Source: a bacterium
Lineage (GTDB): Bacteria; Myxococcota_A; UBA9160; UBA4427
NCBI GenBank assembly: GCA_024742285.1
Contig: JANSYR010000006.1
Span: 124,001-188,000, forward strand
Length of the DNA stretch: 64,000 nucleotides
Reading direction: 5' to 3'
Position numbers and translations under genes: made by a program. Position 1 is the stretch's first letter, and each line of letters starts with the position of its first letter. Below are positions 26,890-35,346 of this stretch, piece after piece. The notes under the pieces were generated by a model. That model had not been told where the DNA came from. It did no database searches and worked only from the letters and a program-made list of their open reading frames with translations.

Positions 26890-29403
26890 ATGATATCGGG
26901 ACCCGGACGACGATTCGTGCCCGGACTGCCGGGCAAGGGATTTCCCGCCGCAGGCGCCCTCGCGCTCCTCCTCGCGGGGACATGGCCTGTGCCGGTCGGG
27001 GCCCAGAGCTCGATCATCGTCGACGACACCCTGCCCGGGGTCGCGCGCGAGGAGCTCGCCGGACCCGACTATCGGATCGATCCGACCCGGGGCGCGCTCA
27101 GCGGAGCGAACCTCTTCTTCAGCTTCGAGCGCTTCGGCCTCACGGCCGCGGAGTCCGCGACGTTCGAGGGGCCTGCGTCCGTCGAACGGATCGTGAGCCG
27201 CGTGACCGGCGGCGACATCTCGTCGATCGACGGGCTGCTGCGCTCCGACATCGACGGCGCGAGTCTCTATCTCGTGAACCCCGCCGGCATCGTGATCGGC
27301 GAGAACGCCGAGCTCGACATCCAGGGCGGCTTCCACGTCTCGACGGCGGACGTGCTCGAGTTCGCGGACGGCGGCGAGTTCCACGCGAGCAATCCCGCGC
27401 TCGATACGCCGCTCAGCATGGCGCCGATCGCCGCCTGGGGATTCCTCGGCAGCGAGCCCGCCGCGATCGAAATCCGCGGAGCGCAGCTGCTCTCGGGCGA
27501 GTTGCGGCCAATGAATCCCGTGGACGGCTCCCGCGAGTTCAGGGGCGCCTCCGTGTCGATCCTCGGCGGAGACATCTCGATCGGCTCGGGCAGCGACCCG
27601 GCACAGCGCGCGTTCGTCTACACGGGCGGCGCCCGCCTCGACGTGGTCGCCCTCGACGGCCCGGGCCGGGTCCGGATCATCGAGACCGCCGGCGACGAAG
27701 ACCTCGAAGTCGAGCCGGTCGGGGGCGCGCCCGTCGCGTTCGGCGACGTGCAACTCGACGGCGGTACGGAGCTCGTCACCGGCGGCCCTCCGCCCGGCAC
27801 TTCGCTGGCGACCGCGATCGCGCGTGGCTCGGGCGACGTGCGCATCCGTGCCCGCAACCTCACGCTCGAGGACGCGAGGATCCGCAGCGTGACTACGACC
27901 AGCGACGCGGCCGGAGACATTGACGTGGCCCTCACCGGCGACTTCTTCGCCTCGACCGTCGGCATGACCCGGCCTGCTGGGCTCGTCTCGGGCAGCGGCT
28001 TCGTGTTCCAGGTGCAGGATCCGTCGACGCCCGTCGCTGCCCGGATCCGCAATGCCGTGTTCTCGCCGAGAACGACGATCGTGACGGCACTCGACGCGGA
28101 CGGCGAGATCGTCAGTATCTCCCATGAAGGCACGGGCACGGGTGGAGGAATCCGCATCGTCGCCGAGAACGTCACCCTCGAAGACGGCGCGAAGCTCTCT
28201 AGCACCGCCTTCTTCGGGGGCGACGGCGGCCTGATCGACGTCGACGCGCGCGACACCGTCCGCCTCGACGGCCGCCGCGCCGATGGCGAGCCGGGTGGCC
28301 TCTTCGCCAACGCCCTGCTTGGCGGCGACTCCGGCGCGATCGCGGTGAACGCCCGCCTCCTCGCGATCAATGATCGCGCCGGGATCTTCGGCGAGGTCCG
28401 CGACGGCGACGGCCGCGGCGGCGACGTCACGATCGAGGTCGAGACCCTCGAGATCGAGGGCAGCGGCCGGATCGACACGACGACTCGCGGCGCCGGCGAC
28501 GGCGGCGAGATCACGATCGATGCGACGCAGGCGGTCCGACTCTCCGGGCGACAGGACGACTTCTTCTTTTCGAGCGTGACGACGTTCTCGCTCGACGAAG
28601 CGGGGGGCGACGAGGCCGGCGCCGCCGGCACGATCCTGATCACGACGCCGGAGCTCTCGCTCTCGGACGGGGCTGGGTTGTCCACGGCGGCGGTCGGCCG
28701 CGGCGACGGCGGCCTGATCGACGTGCGTGCCGACGTGATCGAGCTCTCGGCCAGCGAGATCAGCTCGACGGCGATCCTGGGCGAAGCCGGAGACGTCTAC
28801 CTGAACGCGGGGCCGCTCGATCCCGACCTGACCGTTCGGAAGCCCGCCGGGGTCCCGAGCGGCGAGCGAATCGCGCTCCAGAACAGCCGGATCGTCACCG
28901 ACGCGAACGGCGGCGAAGGGTCCGGCGGCGACGTCGTGATCGACCCTCGATTCTACGTCATGCAGGACAGCCGGATCACGGCGACCGCGCGCGAGGGGGC
29001 CGGCGGAAACATCGTGATCGTCGCGAACGAGCTCATCGTGGACGCCGACAGCGTCTTCGACGCATCCTCGGGTGTCGGGCTCGATGGAACGATCACGCTC
29101 ACGTCCTCCGGCCAGGCCCTGCGCGCCGATCTCGAGAGCCTGCCGGCCGTGATCCCGGATGCGGTTCGGTTGCTGCGCGCACCCTGCGCCGCGCGCCAGT
29201 CCGGCGAGCGCGTCTCGAGCTTCGTCGTGACGGAGCGGCAAGGCCTCCCGCCCTCCCCCGTCGACGCGGTCGCGGCGCCGATCCCGATCGAAGCGGACGC
29301 CTCGGGAACCACCGCCGAGGGGGTCGCTTCGTGGGGCGGCGCTCGGACGATTCTCGGCGACCACGACTGCCTCCCCGTGCGCTCGACTTCCGAGGCGTCG
29401 TGA
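26890..29403 (+). CDS. Two-partner secretion exoprotein, filamentous haemagglutinin N-terminal domain (TpsA)
   Basis: An 837-residue exported protein. After the signal peptide (PAAGALALLLAGTWPVPVGA) comes a TPS domain: IDPTRGALSGANLFFSFERF, then LYLVNPAGIVIGENAELDIQ with the conserved NPxGI motif. The remainder is a long beta-helix of G/D/I-rich rungs (GGDVTIEVETLEIEGSGRID, ISSTAILGEAGDVYL). It is short for a haemagglutinin and similar in size to exoproteins of cyanobacteria. ATG at 26890 was chosen over a GTG nine codons upstream. Its stop overlaps the TpsB start by four bases. Confidence 0.9.
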   Translation: MISGPGRRFVPGLPGKGFPAAGALALLLAGTWPVPVGAQSSIIVDDTLPGVAREELAGPDYRIDPTRGALSGANLFFSFERFGLTAAESATFEGPASVERIVSRVTGGDISSIDGLLRSDIDGASLYLVNPAGIVIGENAELDIQGGFHVSTADVLEFADGGEFHASNPALDTPLSMAPIAAWGFLGSEPAAIEIRGAQLLSGELRPMNPVDGSREFRGASVSILGGDISIGSGSDPAQRAFVYTGGARLDVVALDGPGRVRIIETAGDEDLEVEPVGGAPVAFGDVQLDGGTELVTGGPPPGTSLATAIARGSGDVRIRARNLTLEDARIRSVTTTSDAAGDIDVALTGDFFASTVGMTRPAGLVSGSGFVFQVQDPSTPVAARIRNAVFSPRTTIVTALDADGEIVSISHEGTGTGGGIRIVAENVTLEDGAKLSSTAFFGGDGGLIDVDARDTVRLDGRRADGEPGGLFANALLGGDSGAIAVNARLLAINDRAGIFGEVRDGDGRGGDVTIEVETLEIEGSGRIDTTTRGAGDGGEITIDATQAVRLSGRQDDFFFSSVTTFSLDEAGGDEAGAAGTILITTPELSLSDGAGLSTAAVGRGDGGLIDVRADVIELSASEISSTAILGEAGDVYLNAGPLDPDLTVRKPAGVPSGERIALQNSRIVTDANGGEGSGGDVVIDPRFYVMQDSRITATAREGAGGNIVIVANELIVDADSVFDASSGVGLDGTITLTSSGQALRADLESLPAVIPDAVRLLRAPCAARQSGERVSSFVVTERQGLPPSPVDAVAAPIPIEADASGTTAEGVASWGGARTILGDHDCLPVRSTSEAS

Positions 29404-31193
29404 CCCTTCGACGAGACGGGTCGGAGCGATCGAGCGTGCTGGACGCCCGGCACGGTCCGAGGATCCGCAGGTGCCCGGCCGCGCGAAGCGCGTTCCGCCT
29501 GGTGCTCGCCGTCCTCATCGCCGTCACCGTCGCCGCGGTCGTCGGCGAGCAGGCCCACGCCGCCGAACCGGGCCGCCCCTCCACCGTCCCTCTCCCACTC
29601 CCCGACTTCCCGTCGGACGAGCCCGGCCCGCGCCTGCTCCCGGACATCCCGCCGCCTCTTCCCGACTCGTCGCGCCCGCCCCCGCCGGCGGGAGACGCCG
29701 GCGCGCGCGTCGTCGTCCGCCGCTTCGTCTTCCGAGGCAACTCCGTCGTGGGCGACGCCGACCTCGCCCGCGCGCTCGCGCCCTTCACGAACCGCCCCCT
29801 CGACGGCGAGGGACTCGTCGCGGCACGCGACGCGGTCACGCTCGTCTACGTCGAGCGCGGCTATCTCACCTCCGGCGCGATCCTGCCCGAGCTGGAGAGC
29901 GACGACGGCACGGTCCTGATCGAGGTCGTCGAGAGCCGGATCACGCGCTTCGAGACGAGCGGACGCGAGCGATTGCGCGAGACGTTCCTGCGGCGCCGGC
30001 TCGGGCTCGCTCTCGATGGGCCGCTCCACGTGCCGCGACTCGAGGCCCGGCTCCGACGACTCCAGCGCGACCCGCGGATCGCGCGCGTGGACGCCCAGCT
30101 CCTCCCGACGAACACGCGGGGGGAGGCCCACCTGCGCCTCGCGATCGCGGAGCGCACGCCCTTCCGGAGCACCCTCGAAGCGAACAACTATCTTGCACCG
30201 AGCCTCGGACACGTGCGCGGCCGCGTGAGCGCGGAGCATCTCAACGTGAGCGGCTACGGCGACATGCTGCGCATGCTCGGCGGGGTCTACGAGGGCGGCG
30301 GCGAGATCGAAGCGAGCTACCGCGTTCCCGTTTCCCGCTTCGGAACGGAAGTCGCCCTCTCCGGCCGCTGGTCGAAAAGCGACCTCCTCGACCGCCTCGG
30401 CGAGGAGCTCGAGATCGAGGGCGAGTTCTGGAGCACCGACCTCGATCTCCGTCAGCCGCTCGTCGCCCGCCCCGATTTCGATTTCGCCACGGGTCTGATC
30501 GGGTCGCTGCGCCAATCCGATACGGAGCTGGCCGGCGAGCCCTTCGACGAGGTCGGCGGACGCACGCGGGTCTTCGCGCTCCGGTTCTACCAGGACCTCC
30601 TCTATCGCGGACGGGACCGGATCGTCGCCGGTCGCTCGACGGTCAGCTTCGGCCTCGATGCCCTCGGCGCGACGCGTTCCTCCCAGGCGAGCATCCCGGA
30701 CGGCGAGTTCGTCGCCTGGCTGCTCCAGACCCAGTGGCTCGAGCGCTTCTCGCCCCTGCGTCTCGAGCTCCTCGTTCGCGCCGAGCTCCAGCTCGCGAGC
30801 GATCCCTTGCTGAGCCTCGAACGCTATTCGTCCGGCGGCCGCTCGACGGTCCGCGGCTACCGGGAGAACCAGCTGATCCGGGACCAGGGCGGCTCCGCCT
30901 CCGCCGAGCTGCGCATCCCGGTCTTCAGCGAACGGATCGGCGGTCGCCCGATCCTCCAGCTCGCGCCCTTCGTCGACGTCGGCGTCGCGCTCGACCGACG
31001 CCGCTTCACGAACCGCGAGAAGACCCTGGTCGGCGCCGGCCTCGCCGTCCGCTTCGCGCCGAAGCCCTTCGTCCGGGCGGAGCTCGCCTGGGCGTCCCGC
31101 CTGACGAACGTCCCCCAGCCCCGGGGCCTCCAGGGGGACGGGCTTCACCTGGGGATCGTGATCGATCTCGACCCGCGACTCATGGGCGACTGA
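29400..31193 (+). CDS. ShlB/FhaC/HecB family outer-membrane transporter (TpsB)
   Basis: A 597-residue Omp85-superfamily pore that would export the adjacent TpsA protein. The GTG start overlaps the TpsA stop (GTGA). A basic N-terminus and signal (LVLAVLIAVTVAAVVGEQAHA) precede a Pro-rich linker, then a POTRA domain (VRRFVFRGNSVVGDADLARA, VERGYLTSGAILPELES), a second POTRA-like part, and a 16-strand barrel with the L6 motif STVRGYREN. The family and its role are clear from order and partner gene. Confidence 0.93.
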   Translation: MTLRRDGSERSSVLDARHGPRIRRCPAARSAFRLVLAVLIAVTVAAVVGEQAHAAEPGRPSTVPLPLPDFPSDEPGPRLLPDIPPPLPDSSRPPPPAGDAGARVVVRRFVFRGNSVVGDADLARALAPFTNRPLDGEGLVAARDAVTLVYVERGYLTSGAILPELESDDGTVLIEVVESRITRFETSGRERLRETFLRRRLGLALDGPLHVPRLEARLRRLQRDPRIARVDAQLLPTNTRGEAHLRLAIAERTPFRSTLEANNYLAPSLGHVRGRVSAEHLNVSGYGDMLRMLGGVYEGGGEIEASYRVPVSRFGTEVALSGRWSKSDLLDRLGEELEIEGEFWSTDLDLRQPLVARPDFDFATGLIGSLRQSDTELAGEPFDEVGGRTRVFALRFYQDLLYRGRDRIVAGRSTVSFGLDALGATRSSQASIPDGEFVAWLLQTQWLERFSPLRLELLVRAELQLASDPLLSLERYSSGGRSTVRGYRENQLIRDQGGSASAELRIPVFSERIGGRPILQLAPFVDVGVALDRRRFTNREKTLVGAGLAVRFAPKPFVRAELAWASRLTNVPQPRGLQGDGLHLGIVIDLDPRLMGD

Positions 31194-31209
31194 CGACCGC
31201 CGCCAACGA

Positions 31210-31243
31210 GAGCGCCCCCGCTGCCTGAGCAACGGGGGCGCTC
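31210..31243. terminator. Bidirectional hairpin terminator
   Basis: Perfect 11-bp stem GAGCGCCCCCG / CGGGGGCGCTC with a 12-base loop, in the 111-base gap between the TpsB gene and the convergent PEP-CTERM gene. Confidence 0.75.
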
Positions 31244-31304
31244 CTCGCGGGCTCGGACCGCGTCGCGATCGCGTGCGCCCGCCACTTCGACGCGCGCTCG
31301 CGCC

Positions 31305-32942
31305 TCAACGCGCGCGGGCACTGGCCGACGGGGCGGCACCCGCGAGGCGAACGCGACGGTGCCGCATGCGGAGCGCGGCCAGCGCGAGCCCGCCCGCGAC
31401 GAGGGAGCCCACCATCGCCGGCTCCGGCACCGGGATCGCGCGGACCGCCGCTTCGCCGACGACGACGTAGGTCGAGCTCGAACCGGTGAGGTGCGCCGAG
31501 TCGACGTCGATCCGCAGATAGCGCGCGACGTGCGCCCCTCCGAGGTCGAGGATCTCGGCGTCGTAGCTGAACCAGCCGAAGCGATCGGGGAGCGTGTACT
31601 GCCCGACCTCCGTCCACGGACCCGCCGCGTCGGTCGCGACGGAGACCCGGATGTCCTCCATCGTGAGGTTCCAGAGCGCGAGTGTGTCGATCGTCATCTC
31701 CGAGCCCAGGTCGAAGTCGATCGAGCCCGTCGCGGGCAGGGTCGTCACGAGCTCGCTCTGCCAGTTGCCGGTATAGCTGCCGCTCGAGCGATCGGCGTCG
31801 GGATCCGAGAAGTAGACGTCCCATCCCGTCTGTCCGCTCGTGAAGTTCACGTAGAGACCGCTCTGATCGTGCATCTGCGTGAAGGGCACGGTCGCGTTGT
31901 ACTCCGTGAAGCTGCTGTCCACGACGGCCACCGGCGAGACGATCACGCTCGTCGGCGGGATCGGCGCCGGCGGCTCGTCCTCTACGGGAAATTCATAGCC
32001 TTCGTCGGAGACGATCGTCGCCGTCGGCACGATCGCGCCTACGTCGTCGCGGACCACGACGCCGAGAAGCTCGGCGCCCATGTCCCAGAGAGACGGCCGA
32101 TGCAGCCCGGTCGCGTTCAGCGTGCCGATCTCGACGAAGTTGCGGAGGTTCGTGTTCGGATCGATCTCGAGGGTCAGCTCGATCGGCACGACCTCGCTCG
32201 GGTCGACGTCGAGGGTCAGCACGACGTAGTCGTCGACGAATCGCTGCTCGTCGAGATCACGCGGCAGGTAGCCGCCCTGAAAGACGAGCGAGGTGTCGTG
32301 CTGGTCGCTCCCGGACTGCGGCGAGGACATCGTCGCCGAGAGGTCGATCTGGGTCGCCATCGTGTAGCTGAGGTCCCCGAACTCATCGATGTCGATCAAC
32401 GCGTCGGACATCCCCCGAATCTGGAAGTAGAGCTCGAGGGTCGCCGAGTTCCCCGCCACGCCCGAGAGGGTCAGCTCGTCGGAGAGCGTGGCCCGCGCCA
32501 GCATGTTGCTGTCGCCCTCGAGCCACACATCGCTCGCCAGGCTGACGCCGGTCAGGTCGAAGACGTGCTCACCCTCGGCGGACAGTCGAGGCAGGCCGTC
32601 CGCCGTCGCCGTGACGCGCGCCTCGACCGTCACGTTCTGGGAGCCCCAGACCCCGACCGTCTGTCCCGTCACGAGGATCGAGGCGCCGTCGTCCTGTCCC
32701 GGGTTCGAATCGACGATCGGTGCGACCTCGACGCCACCGACGCGTTCGCGCTGGGTCATGTCGAACGAGGCGTGGGTCGAGGCCTGGGCGAACGCGAGCT
32801 CCGGCAGCAGCCAGACGATCATCGCGAAGGCGAAAGCGAGGGCCGGCGAGCGGCTGCTGCGCCTCCCCTGCCTGCCTGCCGTCCGTCTCTCCTCGTGCGA
32901 GGGAAAGACCGCCTGGAAGAGAAGCGTGTCGCTGCATTGCAT
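31305..32942 (-). CDS. PEP-CTERM exported protein
   Basis: A 545-residue protein. ATG at 32942 has AGGAG seven bases upstream; the signal peptide is near residues 30-52 (LAFAFAMIVWLLPELAFA). The body is a large beta-rich region of unknown family, with a discoidin-like C-terminal segment (SIDFDLGSEMTIDTLALWN, VARYLRIDVDSAHLTGSS). The tail AIPVPEPAMVGSLVAGGLAL ends in RMRHRRVR, a PEP-CTERM sorting signal. It converges on TpsB with a hairpin between them. A discoidin-like domain suggests binding to a glycan or surface; this is inferred. Confidence 0.8.
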   Translation of the reverse strand: MQCSDTLLFQAVFPSHEERRTAGRQGRRSSRSPALAFAFAMIVWLLPELAFAQASTHASFDMTQRERVGGVEVAPIVDSNPGQDDGASILVTGQTVGVWGSQNVTVEARVTATADGLPRLSAEGEHVFDLTGVSLASDVWLEGDSNMLARATLSDELTLSGVAGNSATLELYFQIRGMSDALIDIDEFGDLSYTMATQIDLSATMSSPQSGSDQHDTSLVFQGGYLPRDLDEQRFVDDYVVLTLDVDPSEVVPIELTLEIDPNTNLRNFVEIGTLNATGLHRPSLWDMGAELLGVVVRDDVGAIVPTATIVSDEGYEFPVEDEPPAPIPPTSVIVSPVAVVDSSFTEYNATVPFTQMHDQSGLYVNFTSGQTGWDVYFSDPDADRSSGSYTGNWQSELVTTLPATGSIDFDLGSEMTIDTLALWNLTMEDIRVSVATDAAGPWTEVGQYTLPDRFGWFSYDAEILDLGGAHVARYLRIDVDSAHLTGSSSTYVVVGEAAVRAIPVPEPAMVGSLVAGGLALAALRMRHRRVRLAGAAPSASARAR

Positions 32943-33136
32943 CTCGAGTCTCCTGGACGCACACCGGCCGCGGGCACCCGGCGTCGTCGAGTCGAGGGAC
33001 GCGATCCGCTCCGATCGGGCGTCCGACTCCGTGAATGCCCTTCGACGGCGTTCGCACGCATCGCGTATCGCTGGGCCGACGGGGATCCGTGCAACCGGGG
33101 GTCAGGCGCTCTGTGAAGCGCCGCACGGTTCGAGGG

Positions 33137-33210
33137 CGCGGAATGCGCCGCGCAGCGGCTCAGCGAGCGGGATCGCGGAATGCGCGGCGCAGCGGCTCAG
33201 CGACCGGGAT
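33137..33210. repeat. 37-bp tandem duplication spanning the 3' end of the anti-sigma-like gene
   Basis: Two adjacent 37-base copies (33137-33173 and 33174-33210) differ at two positions. The second copy contains the last codons and stop of the minus-strand gene at 33197; the first contains a copy of that stop. Confidence 0.85.
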
Positions 33211-34507
33211 CGCGCTCGATCGCGAGGACCGCGCGCGCGGCGTCCCGGGTTCGCTCGAGCAGCGTTCGGATCGATGCGTCGACGAACGCCGCGTCTGGAT
33301 GGGCGTCGCGGAGCGCGAGCGCCGCCTCCAGGGATTCGTGGAAGCAGCCCTCCCCCGCGAAGAAGGCGGAACGATTCGCGTCTGCCGTAGATGCGAGCGC
33401 AGCCACTGCATCCAGTTCGAGCGGCGAGAGACGCAGCCAACCGAAATCGACGGCGCCGGTCGGGGCCTCGAGACCTTCCCGCCACTCGATCGACCAACGA
33501 AGCGTCTCGCCCTCCGGGAGCGTCCGACCGTCGACGAGGGGCAGTGAGGCGAGCGGCGTTCGCTGCAAGCCGACGGCGACCGGCGACGGCAGGTGCTGGT
33601 CCTCGATCACCGGCTCACCCTCGCCGTCGAGCACGCTCAGGTAGAACCCGCCGTCCGCGGGGAGTCCATCGATCGCCCAATGCAACACGGGACGCTCGAC
33701 ACTCACGCGTGTCACGTGGTCCGGGGAAACGACCGCGATCGAGAGGTCCTCGTCCGAAACGCTCCGCAGTGTCCAGCCGGGGCCGCCGGGCACGTCGAGA
33801 CCGAAGGCGGGCTGGTAGGCCGGTGTCGCCATCGCGAGCAGCATCTCGCGTGGGCGCTCGGCCGGCCGGACCGGCGCTTCTTCGGGAGGGGCACTCGGCG
33901 CCGGCGACGGGCCGACGGACGTCGGTGCGGGTGGCGCGGGGTCGGGCGCGAGCGCGAGGGCTTCGGGCGCCTCGACCGCGGGCTCGACGGGCGCGAGGTC
34001 GGGCTCCGGCTCGATCAGATCGGGCGCGACCGCCTCCGCCAGCCGCGGCACCGGCGGCGTGCCCGATTCGTCCTCCTCCGACGCCTCGGGGCGCGAAGGC
34101 GCGGGCGCCGATCCGCGGTCCGCGAGCGTCGGAGGTGTCGGGGGGGCAGTCGGTCCCGTCTCCCCCACGTCGTCGAGCAGGGCGACGCTCACGAAGAGCG
34201 CTACGGCGGCCGCGGCGGCGGCCCACGCCCACGGGCGCCAGCGGAGCGCCCATCCGGCGCGGCCGGCGCCGACCTCGGCCGCGCGACGATCGGCCTCGAG
34301 GGCCGAGAAGTCGAAGCCGCGGAGGGTGTCGGCCTCGTCGATCACCGCCGCCGAATGCGCGAGGGCGCGGTCGATCGCGTCGCGCTCCTCCGGAGAGAGA
34401 CCGTTCGGATCGTCGACGTAGCGCGCGACGAGGTCCGGCGACGGGAGGTCGCTGCCTTCCAGCGCCCGCCAGAGGCGCTCGAGTCTGCGCGCATCGGATT
34501 CGCTCAT
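33197..34507 (-). CDS. Anti-sigma-factor-like single-pass membrane protein
   Basis: A 436-residue protein with a cytoplasmic N-terminus (residues 1-90, DARRLERLWRALEGSDLPSP, helical, acidic) resembling anti-sigma domains without zinc ligands. One transmembrane segment follows (about 93-111, WAWAAAAAAVALFVSVALL), then a long Pro/Ala/Glu-rich linker (about 115-225) and a folded C-terminal domain outside (PVLHWAIDGLPADGGFYLS). Its ATG overlaps by four bases the stop of the 54-codon gene before it, which is itself coupled to the ECF sigma gene. It probably binds that sigma factor; this is inferred from topology and coupling. Confidence 0.7.
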   Translation of the reverse strand: MSESDARRLERLWRALEGSDLPSPDLVARYVDDPNGLSPEERDAIDRALAHSAAVIDEADTLRGFDFSALEADRRAAEVGAGRAGWALRWRPWAWAAAAAAVALFVSVALLDDVGETGPTAPPTPPTLADRGSAPAPSRPEASEEDESGTPPVPRLAEAVAPDLIEPEPDLAPVEPAVEAPEALALAPDPAPPAPTSVGPSPAPSAPPEEAPVRPAERPREMLLAMATPAYQPAFGLDVPGGPGWTLRSVSDEDLSIAVVSPDHVTRVSVERPVLHWAIDGLPADGGFYLSVLDGEGEPVIEDQHLPSPVAVGLQRTPLASLPLVDGRTLPEGETLRWSIEWREGLEAPTGAVDFGWLRLSPLELDAVAALASTADANRSAFFAGEGCFHESLEAALALRDAHPDAAFVDASIRTLLERTRDAARAVLAIERDPGR

Positions 34508-34668
34508 CGCTCCATTTCCCCGGATTCCCCGGCTTCCCCGGCGCCCCCGGATCGAGCCGACACAGGCCGTCCGCCACGTGACCCCTGACCGGTGGCGCGC
34601 TCGCCCTGCTTCGAGAGACGGTCGAACGCCCCTTCGGATATCGCTTGGCGTCCACGGATCGCGCTCAT
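34504..34668 (-). CDS. Small gene between sigma and anti-sigma, 54 residues
   Basis: Frame starting MSAIRGRQAISEGAFDRLSK and ending GGAGEAGESGEMER. Its ATG overlaps the sigma stop (ATGA, 34668-34665) and its stop overlaps the next ATG (34507-34504), so three genes form one coupled unit with no gap. The N-terminal third is plausibly helical; the rest is Gly/Ser/Arg/Glu-rich and disordered. No family recognised. The two exact ATGA junctions are the evidence that it is translated. Confidence 0.6.
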   Translation of the reverse strand: MSAIRGRQAISEGAFDRLSKQGERATGQGSRGGRPVSARSGGAGEAGESGEMER

Positions 34669-35273
34669 TCTGCGCTCCCTCCGCCCGCCGCGAGGACCGA
34701 CTTGCGCAAGTGGGACATCGCCTCGCGTTGTTGACGATTGATCGTCCCACGCGGTCGCCCCAGTCGCTCCGCGGCCTCGTCGTAGCTCAAGCCTTCGACG
34801 TAGATCGCCTCCACGACCACGCGGAGACGCTCCGGCAGCCGCTCGAGCGCGTTGCGCAGGACGAGCTGCGTCCCGGGATCGAGCGCTCGGCCGTCGCTCT
34901 CGGGCTCGCCGATCCGATCCATCGACTCGTCCGGCACGTCCGCCACGCGGCGCCGGCTGCGGAGCCAGTCGACGTAGGCGTTCCGGGTCGCGCTGCGAAC
35001 GAAACCGGGAAACCGGGCGGCCTCCTTGATCTTCCCGTCGCGATGGGCGCGCCAGGACCGGATCACGACCTCCTGAGCGAGGTCGTCCCAGGCGTCGTGC
35101 TGTTCGTACGCCCCCAGGCGGATCAGCTGGACCGTGACGAGACGGCGAACCCGCGCGAGCGCCGCGAGATCCTCTCGTCCGATCGCCTCGAGCTCGGCGA
35201 ACCAGTCGACCTCCTCGGAGCGCCGGGGCGACCCCGTGGCGAGGACGACGAAGAGTCGAACGAGTCCCGACAC
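34665..35273 (-). CDS. ECF-type RNA polymerase sigma factor
   Basis: A 202-residue sigma-70-family protein without regions 1 and 3. Region 2 is seen in WDDLAQEVVIRSWRAH with KEAARFPGFVRSATRNAYVD; region 4 in LPERLRVVVEAIYVEGLSYD with GRPRGTINRQQREAM. The start is GTG at 35273. It heads a three-gene unit with a small linker gene and a membrane anti-sigma-like protein. Target promoters are not identified. Confidence 0.9.
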   Translation of the reverse strand: MSGLVRLFVVLATGSPRRSEEVDWFAELEAIGREDLAALARVRRLVTVQLIRLGAYEQHDAWDDLAQEVVIRSWRAHRDGKIKEAARFPGFVRSATRNAYVDWLRSRRRVADVPDESMDRIGEPESDGRALDPGTQLVLRNALERLPERLRVVVEAIYVEGLSYDEAAERLGRPRGTINRQQREAMSHLRKSVLAAGGGSAE

Positions 35274-35346
35274 GACCGCAGTCTATCGTGCGGCGCACGG
35301 ACGCGACAGGACGTGGAACGACTCCGGGGGACGATCCGACGCCCCG

